Position numbers and translations under genes: made by a program. From Myxococcota bacterium (GTDB lineage Bacteria > Myxococcota_A > UBA9160 > UBA4427), in the NCBI GenBank assembly GCA_041389495.1, contig JAWKRT010000001.1:992001-1056000 (forward strand): a DNA stretch of 64,000 bases, given 5' to 3'. Shown here one piece after another: positions 55,008 to 63,104 of this stretch. Numbering within the stretch: position 1 is the stretch's first letter; each line of letters opens with the position of its first letter. Below the pieces are notes generated by a model that did not search any database, was not told the origin of the DNA, and saw nothing but the letters and a program-made list of their open reading frames with translations.

Positions 55008-55063
55008 GCGGGCCCGTCGTCGTCGGCCCGGCCGCGCGGCGGGGCCGACGACGACGGGCCCGC
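55008..55063 (+). terminator. 22-bp perfect inverted repeat after pdxT
   Basis: Arms 55008-55029 and 55042-55063 are exact reverse complements over 22 bp. The 12-base loop itself contains the palindrome GCCGCGCGGC. It starts 13 bases after the pdxT stop, has no U tract, and should be a very stable terminator or mRNA 3' end. Confidence 0.7.
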
Positions 55064-55253
55064 TTGCGCGCGTCGCCGCCCCCGCGCTACACCCCCGCCC
55101 TCACAGCCGCCCGCGCGCGCCCGGGGCCGCGGGCTCCATCGACGCTCACTCAGTCCTCGCGCGCCTGCCGCTCGCACCCGCCGCGGCAGGGGGGCCCACA
55201 TCGGGCCGGACGGCGAGGGCTCGGACCCGAGGGTCCGTCCACGAGGAGGCATT

Positions 55254-55736
55254 GTGCGGGAATACGAGACCATGTTCGTCGTGCAGCCGGAGATCTCCGA
55301 CGAGGGATCGGCGGCCATCCTCGCCCGGCTCGACGCCGAGCTCGAGAAGGCGGGCTCCGTGCGCCTGCTCTGCGAGGACTGGGGCAAGCGCAAGCTCGCC
55401 TACGAGATCGAGAACTTCCACAAGGGCCACTACCGCATCCTGCGCTTCCTCGACGACGGCCAGGTGATCCCGCCGCTCGAGCGCGCGCTGCGTTTCGAAG
55501 AGTCGGTGCTGCGCTTCCTCACGGTGCTCGTGGAGGAGGAGGTCACCGACATCGAGGCGCGGAAGGCGCGCGCCGCGATCGAGGAGCAGGAGCAGGAGAA
55601 GCGCGCGGCCGAGCGCGCGGAGCGCGAGGCGGAGGAGGCGCGCAAGCGCGCCGAGCAGGACCGCGCGCGCGAGGACGACGACGACTCGGGCGACGCGGAC
55701 GACGACGACGACGCGCGCGGCGACGAGGAGGAGTGA
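55254..55736 (+). CDS. rpsF: Small ribosomal subunit protein bS6 with acidic tail
   Basis: A 160-residue protein: the standard bS6 fold in the first 95 residues (REYETMFVVQPEISDEG; DWGKRKLAYEIENFHKGHY) and then about 65 extra residues, a charged coiled coil (EEQEQEKRAAERAEREAEEA) ending in Asp/Glu runs. E. coli bS6 also has an acidic tail, though shorter. GTG start after GAGGAGG. First gene of rpsF-rpsR-rplI-dnaB. Confidence 0.95.
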   Translation: MREYETMFVVQPEISDEGSAAILARLDAELEKAGSVRLLCEDWGKRKLAYEIENFHKGHYRILRFLDDGQVIPPLERALRFEESVLRFLTVLVEEEVTDIEARKARAAIEEQEQEKRAAERAEREAEEARKRAEQDRAREDDDDSGDADDDDDARGDEEE

Positions 55737-55738
55737 GC

Positions 55739-56368
55739 ATGAGCGAATCGAACTCGGGCGACGGGCCGAAGACCACGGTTCCCGGCATCCCTCCGACGGG
55801 TGACCTCCGCAAGCCGCGCCCCGGCGGCGACGGTCCGCCGCGCGGCGACCGCGACGGCGGCGGCTACCGCGGCGGTGACCGCGGCGGCGACCGCGAAGGC
55901 GGCTTCGGCGGTGGTGGGGGCGGCTACCGCGGCGGCGATCGCGAGGGCGGCTTCGGCGGCGGCGGTGGCGGATTCCGCGGCGGCGACCGCGAGGGCGGCT
56001 TCGGCGGTGGCGGCGGTGGCTTCCGCGGCGGCGACCGCGACGGCGGCGGCTTCCGCGGCCGCCGCGACGACCGGCCGCGCCCCCCGCAGACCGTGAAGGC
56101 GCGCCTGCGCGCGAAGGCCCGCAAGAAGGCGCGCAAGCAGAAGAAGAAGATGTTCCAGCGCCGGAAGGTCTGCCGCTTCTGCGCGGACAAGAAGCTGGCC
56201 ATCGACTACAAGGAGCCGAAGACGCTGCGCCTCTTCCTCACGGAGACGGGCAAGCTCATCCCGCGGCGCATCTCGGGCAACTGCGCGAAGCACCAGCGTC
56301 CGCTGTCGCTCGCGGTCAAGCGCGCACGGCACGTCGCGCTGCTCCCCTACTCGACGAGCCACATCTAG
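55739..56368 (+). CDS. rpsR: Small ribosomal subunit protein bS18 with Gly/Arg-rich N-terminal repeats
   Basis: A 209-residue protein; bS18 usually has 65-90 residues. The core lies at the C terminus (KVCRFCADKKLAIDYKEPKT; LIPRRISGNCAKHQRPLSLA) and retains CxxC...CxxH zinc-type ligands. The first 115 residues are disordered, with a Gly/Arg/Asp-rich zone at about residues 35-113 built from three copies of a 16-residue unit (GGFGGGGGGYRGGDRE and variants). A basic segment (KARLRAKARKKARKQKKKM) joins it to the core. ATG at 55739; a GTG at 55733 overlapping rpsF is possible. Confidence 0.93.
   Translation: MSESNSGDGPKTTVPGIPPTGDLRKPRPGGDGPPRGDRDGGGYRGGDRGGDREGGFGGGGGGYRGGDREGGFGGGGGGFRGGDREGGFGGGGGGFRGGDRDGGGFRGRRDDRPRPPQTVKARLRAKARKKARKQKKKMFQRRKVCRFCADKKLAIDYKEPKTLRLFLTETGKLIPRRISGNCAKHQRPLSLAVKRARHVALLPYSTSHI
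55898..56041 (+). repeat. Three tandem 48-bp units inside rpsR
   Basis: Units 55898-55945, 55946-55993 and 55994-56041, each encoding 16 residues of the type GGFGGGGGG(Y/F)RGGDR(E/D). They differ at synonymous positions and by Tyr/Phe, so they are not a recent copy error. Partial copies flank them. Confidence 0.9.
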
Positions 56369-56379
56369 GAGGGCGTGCC

Positions 56380-56913
56380 GTGGGCAAGGTGAAGGTGATC
56401 CTGCGCGAGGACATGCCGAAGCTCGGCGACGCGGGCGACGTCGTCGAGGTGAAGCCCGGCTACGCGCGCAACTACCTCATTCCGCAGGGCATCGCGCTGC
56501 CGGCGACGGCGGCGCGCGTGAACGAGATCGAGCACCACCGGCGCATCATCGCCGAGCGCCAGGCCGCGCTGCTGAAGGACCTGAAGGCGGCGGCCACGAA
56601 GATCCGCGCGATGGACCTCTCGTTCGAGGCGCACGCGGGCGACGCCGGCAAGCTCTTCGGGTCGATCACGCCGGCGATGATCGCGGCGCGCATCGCCGAG
56701 CAGGGCATCGAGCTCGACCGGCGCAAGATCCAGAGCGAGCCGATCAAGTCCGTCGGCGAGCACGCGATCAAGATCCGGCTGCAGAAGGAGCTCGTCGTCG
56801 ACGTGAAGATCCAGGTCACGGCGGCGGCCGCGCCCGACGCGGACGCCGACGCGGACGCACTGCTCGCCGAGGAGCCCGAGCCGATCGGCTTCGGCTCGAT
56901 GGACGAGTACTAG
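56380..56913 (+). CDS. rplI: Large ribosomal subunit protein bL9
   Basis: A 177-residue protein. The N-terminal domain KVKVILREDMPKLGDAGDVV and VKPGYARNYLIPQGIALPAT are standard; the long helix and the C-terminal domain (AGKLFGSITPAMIAARIAEQ; IKSVGEHAIKIRLQKELV) follow. The last 30 residues are acidic. AGGAGGG overlaps the rpsR stop, and GTG is the start. Confidence 0.96.
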   Translation: MGKVKVILREDMPKLGDAGDVVEVKPGYARNYLIPQGIALPATAARVNEIEHHRRIIAERQAALLKDLKAAATKIRAMDLSFEAHAGDAGKLFGSITPAMIAARIAEQGIELDRRKIQSEPIKSVGEHAIKIRLQKELVVDVKIQVTAAAAPDADADADALLAEEPEPIGFGSMDEY

Positions 56914-56946
56914 CCGGCGCGCGAACGCCGTTTTCCGGATCGAAGG

Positions 56947-56976
56947 GGCCCGGGCGTCGCACGCGACACCCGGGCC
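56947..56976 (+). terminator. Terminator hairpin after rplI
   Basis: GGCCCGGG-C-GTCG pairs with CGAC-A-CCCGGGCC around the 4-base loop CACG, with one C/A mismatch. It starts 34 bases after the rplI stop. Confidence 0.65.
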
Positions 56977-57042
56977 TCGCTGCTTCGCGCATCGCGCGCG
57001 CCGTCGACGCGATCGCACCGACGCTCCGCGTCGCTTCGCGGG

Positions 57043-57048
57043 TATACT
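57043..57048 (+). promoter_or_regulatory. Candidate -10 element for dnaB
   Basis: TATACT, five of six bases of the sigma-70 -10 consensus, about 195 bases before dnaB. No TTGACA-like -35 at 16-18 bases, so this is only suggestive. Confidence 0.35.
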
Positions 57049-57242
57049 CGCGCGGCTGCGTTCGTCGTCGGTCGTCGCGTCGCCATCGCGGCTCTGATGC
57101 TTCGCGAGCCTCCTCGCCGCGCGGTCGCGCTGCGCGAGGGGCGGCGTCGCTCGGGGCGGCGTCGGCTCGGAGTCCGGAGCGCGGCGCGAGCCCGCCGGAG
57201 CTCGACGTGGGCCCCGCCGGAGCGCTGCAGGAGGGGAGGGGG

Positions 57243-58757
57243 ATGTCGCTCACCGGCGACGTGATCGGCCGCGGCGGTGCGCCCTTCGCGCGCGACGGCG
57301 CCGGGGACCGACGCCGGCGCGGCGAGCGCGCGGGCGCGGCGGGCGACGTCGCGGGTCGCGTCCCGCCGAGCGACGTCGAGGCCGAGAAGGCCGTGCTGTC
57401 CGCGATCATGATCGATCCGGACGTCTTCCATCAGGTCTTCGACCAGCTCTCGCCCGACGACTTCTACCACCCGGCCCACCAGGTGCTGTACCGCGCGATG
57501 ATCACGCTGCGCGATCGCAGCCAGCCGGTCGACATCGTCGTGCTCGCCGACCACCTGCGCGCCGAGGCGCAGCTCGAGGCGGTGGGCGGCGCCGCCGTCC
57601 TCGCCGAGATCAGCGACTTCGAGGCGACGCCGGCGAACGCCGGGCACTACGCGGCGATCGTGCGCGACTGCGCGGTCAAGCGGCGCCTCATCCACGTGGC
57701 GAGCGAGATCGTCGCGGCGGGCTTCGACGCGACGGAGCCTTCGAGCCAGCTGCTCGACGTCGCGGAGAGCCGCATCTTCGAGCTGTCGCAGACGCACGCG
57801 AAGAGCTCGCTCGCGCCGCTCGACGAGAAGCTCGACGACGCGTTCAACCACATCGAGATGCTGATGACGCGGGGCGGCGACCTGACCGGCTGCCCCACCG
57901 GCTTCCGCGAGCTCGACAAGATGACGGGCGGCCTGCAGCCCGGCGACCTCGTGATCGTCGCGGCGCGCCCCTCGATGGGCAAGACGGCGCTCACGCTCAA
58001 CATCGCGCGCAACGCGGCGCTCCTGCACGACAAGCACGTCGCCGTCTTCTCGCTCGAGATGACGACGCGCTCGCTCGTCATGCGGCTGCTCTCGTCCGAG
58101 GCCCAGATCGACTTCTCGCTCTTCCACAAGGGCATGATCTCGGTCGACGCGCACAAGCGGCTCGTGGAGGCGGCGGGCAACCTGTCGCGCGCGGGGCTGT
58201 GGATCGACGAGACGGCCGGGCCGACCGTGCTCGAGATGCGCGCGAAGTGCCGTCGGCTGCACGCACAGCAGGGGCTCGACCTCGTGATCGTCGACTACCT
58301 GCAGCTCGCGCACGGCGACGGGCGCATCGACAGCCGCGAGCAGGAGATCAGCCAGATCAGCCGCGGCCTGAAGGGGCTCGCGAAGGAGCTGAACATCCCG
58401 GTCATCGCGCTCTCGCAGCTCAACCGCGGCCCCGAGTCGCGCGGCGCGGAGGACAAGCGCCCGATGCTGTCGGACCTGCGCGAGTCGGGCGCGATCGAGC
58501 AGGACGCCGACGTGATCGGCTTCATCTATCGCGACGTCGTCTACAACAAGGCGACGGAGTATCCCGACAAGGCGGAGCTCATCATCGCCAAGCAGCGCAA
58601 CGGCCCCGTCGGCACCGTGCCGCTCAAGTTCGAGGGGCGTTTCGCGCGCTTCACCGACTGGGAGCAGGACGACTTCGACGAGCCCTACGGCCACAGCACG
58701 TTCGGCGGCATGGACGCGGGCTACGGCGGCGCCGGCGACGCGGACGAGCCGTTCTAG
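57243..58757 (+). CDS. dnaB: Replicative DNA helicase DnaB
   Basis: A 504-residue hexameric helicase. The N-terminal domain (PPSDVEAEKAVLSAIMIDPD) and linker are normal; the RecA-like motor has TGGLQPGDLVIVAARPSMGK (Walker A), FSLEMTTRSLVMRLLSSEA, DLVIVDYLQL (Walker B), and IPVIALSQLNRGPESR. A 40-residue basic/Gly-rich N-terminal extension and a Gly/Asp-rich tail are extra. No intein. AGGAGGGGAGGGGG precedes the ATG at 57243. Confidence 0.97.
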   Translation: MSLTGDVIGRGGAPFARDGAGDRRRRGERAGAAGDVAGRVPPSDVEAEKAVLSAIMIDPDVFHQVFDQLSPDDFYHPAHQVLYRAMITLRDRSQPVDIVVLADHLRAEAQLEAVGGAAVLAEISDFEATPANAGHYAAIVRDCAVKRRLIHVASEIVAAGFDATEPSSQLLDVAESRIFELSQTHAKSSLAPLDEKLDDAFNHIEMLMTRGGDLTGCPTGFRELDKMTGGLQPGDLVIVAARPSMGKTALTLNIARNAALLHDKHVAVFSLEMTTRSLVMRLLSSEAQIDFSLFHKGMISVDAHKRLVEAAGNLSRAGLWIDETAGPTVLEMRAKCRRLHAQQGLDLVIVDYLQLAHGDGRIDSREQEISQISRGLKGLAKELNIPVIALSQLNRGPESRGAEDKRPMLSDLRESGAIEQDADVIGFIYRDVVYNKATEYPDKAELIIAKQRNGPVGTVPLKFEGRFARFTDWEQDDFDEPYGHSTFGGMDAGYGGAGDADEPF

Positions 58758-58783
58758 TGCGCGCGACGGGAGCGCATCGCTAG

Positions 58784-59701
58784 GTGCCGAGGCTCGTCCG
58801 AGCGCGCGCCGTCGCGCGCGGCGCGCGCATCGGCATCGCCGCGCCGGCGGCGCGCGTCGACCGCGACGCGCTCGAGGCCGGTGAGCAGCTCGTGCGCGAG
58901 CTCGGCTACGAGCCCGTGCGGCGCGGCGACCCGACCGCCGCCTGCGGCTACTTCGCGGGCGACGACGCGCGCCGCGCGCGCGAGCTCGCCGACCTGTGGA
59001 GCGACCCGGGCATCGCGGCCGTGCTGTGCGCGCGCGGCGGCTACGGCTGCCACCGCTACGCGGATCGCCTCGACGCGGCGCTCGTGCGCGCCGCGCGCAA
59101 GCCGCTCGTCGGCTACAGCGACGTCACGACGCTGCTGCTCTGGCAGCGTCGCGCGGCGGGCCTCACGGGCGTGCACGGGCCCATGCTCGAGCGCGCGGGC
59201 GACGCCCAGCGCGACGCGCTCGCGCGCGCGTTCGCGCTGCTCGAGGGCGAGGTGCCCGCGCCGATGCAGGGCCGCGGCGTGCGCGGCGCGCGCGTCGAGG
59301 GGCGCCTCACCGGCGGCTCGCTCACGCTCGTCGCGGCGAGCCTCGGGACGCCGTGGGAGGTCGACACGCGCGGCGCCATCCTGCTGCTCGAGGACGTGAA
59401 CGAGGCGCCGTTCCGCATCGACCGCATGCTGCAGTCGCTGCGCGTCGCCGGGAAGCTCGCGGCGTGCGAGGGCATCGCGCTGGGCGCGATGGTAGGCTGC
59501 GACGACGCGCGCCATCCCGACTGGACGGTCGAACGCATCGTCGCCGAGTGCGCCGAGGCGCTCGGCCTGCCGCTCGTCACCGGGCTTCCGTTCGGTCACG
59601 TCGAGGACAACCGCGCGTGGACGCTCGGCGCGCGCGCCGCGCTCGACCCCGAGCGCGGCACACTCGCGCAGCTCGAATCGGGGGTGAGCCGGAGATCATG
59701 A
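58784..59701 (+). CDS. ldcA: LD-carboxypeptidase (murein tetrapeptide carboxypeptidase)
   Basis: A 305-residue S66 peptidase. RGGYGCHRYADRL, GYSDVTTLLLW (nucleophile Ser) and GVHGPMLER are diagnostic, and the later Glu and His sit in EDVNEAPFRIDRML and GLPFGHVEDN. It removes the terminal D-Ala from recycled L-Ala-D-Glu-mDAP-D-Ala to give the tripeptide that Mpl reuses two genes downstream. GTG start. Confidence 0.93.
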   Translation: MPRLVRARAVARGARIGIAAPAARVDRDALEAGEQLVRELGYEPVRRGDPTAACGYFAGDDARRARELADLWSDPGIAAVLCARGGYGCHRYADRLDAALVRAARKPLVGYSDVTTLLLWQRRAAGLTGVHGPMLERAGDAQRDALARAFALLEGEVPAPMQGRGVRGARVEGRLTGGSLTLVAASLGTPWEVDTRGAILLLEDVNEAPFRIDRMLQSLRVAGKLAACEGIALGAMVGCDDARHPDWTVERIVAECAEALGLPLVTGLPFGHVEDNRAWTLGARAALDPERGTLAQLESGVSRRS

Positions 59702-59732
59702 CGAGCTCGATCGGCACGACGGACGCGCCGCG

Positions 59733-60896
59733 ATGAAGTGGAGCGTCATCAAGCGCAAGCTCGCCAAGGTCGACCGCCTGCTCGACAAGGCGATCGATGC
59801 GGCGGAGATGCCCGGCGCGGTGGTCTACGCGCGCATGCACCGCGACGGCGAGCTGCTCGAGCACGTCTCGGAGCGCGGCTTCGCGGTCGTGCGGCCGGAG
59901 CGCATCGCGATGCGGCGCGAGACGGTCTTCGACGTCGCGTCGCTGACGAAGCCCGTCGCGACGGCGACGGCCATCGCGCTGCTCGCGCACGACGGGAAGC
60001 TCGGCATCGACGATCCGGTCGCGAGCGTGCTGCCGGTGTTCGCGCAGGCGGACAAGGAGGCGGTGACGTTCCGCCACCTGCTCACGCACTCGGCCGGCCT
60101 GCGCCCCTGGCGCCCCTTCCACGAGGAGCTCCGCGCGCGCGAGAAGAAGAGCTTCGATCGGCTCGTGCAGACGCCGGCCGGCCGCGAGTGGATCGTCGAC
60201 CGCGTGCTGCGCTCGAACCTCGTGCACGCGACCGGCGAGGCCGCCGTGTACGGCGACCTCGACTTCATCGTGCTCGGCGCAGCGGTCGAGGCGGCGAGCG
60301 GGCAGCGCCTCGACGCGTTCTGCCGCGAGCGCATCTTCGGCCCGCTCGGGCTCGCGAACACGTTCTTCGTGCCGCTCCCCGAGGACGGCGCGCCGATCGA
60401 GGTGCCCGACGCCGAGCGCCGACGCCATGCGGCGACCGAGAACTGCCCGTGGCGCGACCGCATCCTGTGGGGCGAGGTGCACGACCCGAACGCCTCGGCG
60501 ATGGGAGGCGTGGCCGGCCACGCCGGGCTCTTCTCGACCGCCGACGACCTGATGACCTTCGCACAGGCGTGGCTCGACGTGTGGCACGGCCGCAGCGAGG
60601 TGCTCCCGCGCGAGCAGGTGCTCGCGTTCTCCGAGCGGCAGGGCATTCCGGAGGGCTCGGACTGGGCGCTCGGCTGGGACACGCCGACCGCCGGCGCGTC
60701 GTCGTCGGGCGCGCACTTCGGCCCGCGCTCGATCGGCCACCTCGGCTTCACCGGCACGTCGCTGTGGATCGACCTCGAGCAGGAGGCGATCGTCGTCCTG
60801 CTCACGAACCGCCACCACCTCGTCGAGAAGCGCAGCAAGTTCACGCTCCGCGCCGAGATCCACGACGCGGTGATGGAAGCCTTCCTTGCCGGATAG
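59733..60896 (+). CDS. Serine hydrolase, beta-lactamase/penicillin-binding (class C-like) family
   Basis: A 387-residue protein with the SxxK nucleophile SLTK in FDVASLTKPVATATAIALLA, the Tyr motif VYGDLDFIVLG (YGD, a variant of YxN) and a C-terminal HLGFTGTSLWID in place of the KTG box. No signal peptide, so cytoplasmic, unlike secreted beta-lactamases. It sits between ldcA and mpl, and overlaps mpl by 11 bases, so it may act on a recycled muropeptide or related amide (inference). EstB-type esterase activity is an alternative. Confidence 0.82.
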   Translation: MKWSVIKRKLAKVDRLLDKAIDAAEMPGAVVYARMHRDGELLEHVSERGFAVVRPERIAMRRETVFDVASLTKPVATATAIALLAHDGKLGIDDPVASVLPVFAQADKEAVTFRHLLTHSAGLRPWRPFHEELRAREKKSFDRLVQTPAGREWIVDRVLRSNLVHATGEAAVYGDLDFIVLGAAVEAASGQRLDAFCRERIFGPLGLANTFFVPLPEDGAPIEVPDAERRRHAATENCPWRDRILWGEVHDPNASAMGGVAGHAGLFSTADDLMTFAQAWLDVWHGRSEVLPREQVLAFSERQGIPEGSDWALGWDTPTAGASSSGAHFGPRSIGHLGFTGTSLWIDLEQEAIVVLLTNRHHLVEKRSKFTLRAEIHDAVMEAFLAG

Positions 60897-62457
60897 CCCG
60901 AGCGCGCGCGGCCCGCAGCGCATCCACTTCGTCGCGATCGGCGGCACCGGGATGGGCGCGCTCGCCGGTCTGTGCAAGCGGCGCGGCCTCGCGGTCACGG
61001 GCTCGGACAAGAAGCTCTATCCGCCCATGAGCACGAAGCTCGAGGAGTGGGGCATCGAGGTCGACGAGGGCTTCGCGGCCCGTCACGTCACGAGCCGCGA
61101 CCCGGACCTCGTCGTGATCGGCAACGCCGTGCGCAAGGACAACCCGGAGGCGAAGGCGACGATCCGCGCCGGCCTCCCCTACATGTCCTTCCCCGATGCG
61201 CTCTTCGCGCTCGCGATGCGCGACAAGCGGCGCATCGTCGTCGCCGGGACCCACGGCAAGACGACGACGACGACGATGATCGCGTCGATGCTCCATCATC
61301 TCGGGCGCGACCCGTCGTTCCTGATCGGCGGAATCCCGGTCGAGTTCGGCGACAGCTTCCGCGACGGCGGGGGCGAGGACTTCGTCGTCGAGGGCGACGA
61401 GTACGACACCGCGTTCTTCGACAAGACGCCGAAGTTCCTCCACTACGAGCCCGACCTGCTCGTGATCACGTCCGTCGAGTTCGACCACGCCGACATCTAC
61501 CGCGACCTCGACCACGTGAAGGAGGCGTTCCGCACGCTCGTCGCGCGCATGCCGGCCGACGGCATCGTCTTCGCCGCGACCGACCAGGAGGGCGTCGCCG
61601 ACGTCGTGCGCGACGCGCCGTGCCGCGTCGTCTCGTACGGCGTCGATCGCGACGGCGCGCCGTCGCAGGCCGAGTACCGCGGCACGTCGGTGACGGTCGG
61701 GCCGCACGGCACGGGCTTCCAGCTGACGCTCCCGCGCGAGGACGGCCTCCACGCCTTCGGCGTCGGCATCCGCGCGGCGGGCCACTTCAACGCCGAGAAC
61801 GCCGTCGCCGCGCTCGCGATCGCCGACGTGCTCGGGCTCCCGATGCTCGAGGCGTCGGCCGCGATGGCGAAGTACCAGGGCGTGAAGCGGCGCATGGAGG
61901 TGCGCGGCGTCGCGCGCGGCGTCGTCGTGGTCGACGACTTCGCGCACCACCCGACGGCGGTGACGGTGTCGGTCGCGGCCGCGCGCGAGCGCTTCCGCGC
62001 GCGCAAGCTCTTCGCCGTCTTCGAGCCGCGCACGAACACGAGCCGCCGCGCGCTCTTCCAGGACGCCTACGGCCAGGCGTTCGGCCCCGCCGACTGCACC
62101 GTCGTGAAGCGCGTCGACACGGGCGACCCGATCTACAGCGCGACCGGCCGCGTCGAGGAGTTCTTCTCGGCCGACATCCTCGTCCAGCGCATCCACTCGA
62201 AGGGTCGGGAGGCGATCGCGTTCTCGACGGTGGAGGAGATCGTCGAGTTCCTGGCGCGCGAGGCGCAGGCCGGCGACGTCGTGCTGGTGATGAGCAACGG
62301 CAGCTTCGACGGCATCTTCGACAAGCTGTTCGCCGCGCTCGGCGGCCCCGACCCGGGCGGCTATCGCGAGCTCATGCTGCGCGAGGAGCGCGCGCTCGCG
62401 CGCCTGAACGCGATCTCGAGCGAGGCCTACGCGCGGCGGCGCGACTTCGGCGAGTGA
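60886..62457 (+). CDS. mpl: UDP-N-acetylmuramate:L-Ala-gamma-D-Glu-mDAP ligase Mpl
   Basis: A 523-residue Mur ligase. N-terminal nucleotide motif HFVAIGGTGMGALAGL, ATP loop VVAGTHGKTTTTTMI, central EGDEYDTAFFDKTPKFLHYE and VVDDFAHHPTAV in the C-terminal domain; the text KFLHYEPDLL is Mpl-type rather than MurC-type. It re-attaches the recycled tripeptide to UDP-MurNAc. A TTG at 60886 is the only start upstream of the Rossmann motif; it lies inside the previous gene. Confidence 0.92.
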   Translation: MPDSPSARGPQRIHFVAIGGTGMGALAGLCKRRGLAVTGSDKKLYPPMSTKLEEWGIEVDEGFAARHVTSRDPDLVVIGNAVRKDNPEAKATIRAGLPYMSFPDALFALAMRDKRRIVVAGTHGKTTTTTMIASMLHHLGRDPSFLIGGIPVEFGDSFRDGGGEDFVVEGDEYDTAFFDKTPKFLHYEPDLLVITSVEFDHADIYRDLDHVKEAFRTLVARMPADGIVFAATDQEGVADVVRDAPCRVVSYGVDRDGAPSQAEYRGTSVTVGPHGTGFQLTLPREDGLHAFGVGIRAAGHFNAENAVAALAIADVLGLPMLEASAAMAKYQGVKRRMEVRGVARGVVVVDDFAHHPTAVTVSVAAARERFRARKLFAVFEPRTNTSRRALFQDAYGQAFGPADCTVVKRVDTGDPIYSATGRVEEFFSADILVQRIHSKGREAIAFSTVEEIVEFLAREAQAGDVVLVMSNGSFDGIFDKLFAALGGPDPGGYRELMLREERALARLNAISSEAYARRRDFGE

Positions 62458-62482
62458 GCGCGGCGCGCGGGCGGCCCCGCGC

Positions 62483-62884
62483 TCACGCGTCCATCCAGAA
62501 GTCGACGAGCGCGGCCGGGTCGAGCGGCACCGTCCACACCTCGGCCGCGCGACCGTTCGCGACGCGCGCGAGCAGCAGGTACCCGACGTCGATGCGGCGC
62601 GAGCCGCGCTCGAGCTTCGCGCGGAACACGATCGCGACGCGTTCGCCGCTCGCGAGCACGTCGACGAGCGTCGCGTCGAAGCTCGCCGTCATCTCGCCGA
62701 TGCGGACGAGGTAGCCGACCACCTCGTCGACGCCCTCGTGGTCGCCGCGCCACGGGTTGGCGCCCGTCGCGTGCCACACCACGTCGGGGGCGAGGATCTG
62801 CGCGAGCGTCTCGGTGTCGCCGCGCGACACCGCGCTCCAGGCGCGGCGCGCGAGCTCCTCGTTGGCGTTCGTCGTCTCGGACAT
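62483..62884 (-). CDS. SnoaL-like (NTF2 fold) protein
   Basis: A 133-residue single-domain protein: ELARRAWSAVSRGDTETLAQ, ILAPDVVWHATGANPWRGDH, GVDEVVGYLVRIGEM. The fold is shared by ketosteroid isomerases, polyketide cyclases and many small enzymes, so substrate and activity stay open. Reverse strand; convergent with mpl. Confidence 0.8.
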   Translation of the reverse strand: MSETTNANEELARRAWSAVSRGDTETLAQILAPDVVWHATGANPWRGDHEGVDEVVGYLVRIGEMTASFDATLVDVLASGERVAIVFRAKLERGSRRIDVGYLLLARVANGRAAEVWTVPLDPAALVDFWMDA

Positions 62885-63104
62885 GGCTCCCGTCGCTCCC
62901 CTGCCGCGGCCGCGCGCATCATGCCCGAACCCGTGCGAGGCCGGGGAGCGAAAAGGATGCTAGGGAGGCGCGGCCGGGCGCGGGTGCGACGCCGCGCGCC
63001 GCGCTCCGGATGGCGGACGCGCGCCGGCGTCGCCGGAGCGCGGCTCGACGACGGGCGGAGCGCGCGGCGCGGGGCGGAGCGCGCGGCGCGAGCGGAGGAG
63101 CGCG

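Larger units (their letters stand above)
56914..57242. other. 329-bp intergenic region, rplI to dnaB
   Basis: Contains the rplI terminator at 56947-56976 and a good -10 candidate for dnaB at 57043-57048. No small gene recognised. Confidence 0.5.

Noticed and set aside
55898..56041. 48-bp tandem units as a CRISPR-like array
   Set aside because: There are no spacers; the units are contiguous, in frame and coding for protein repeats within rpsR.
59733..60896. Antibiotic-resistance beta-lactamase
   Set aside because: No signal peptide, no KTG box, and placement in a wall recycling set; resistance cannot be supported.
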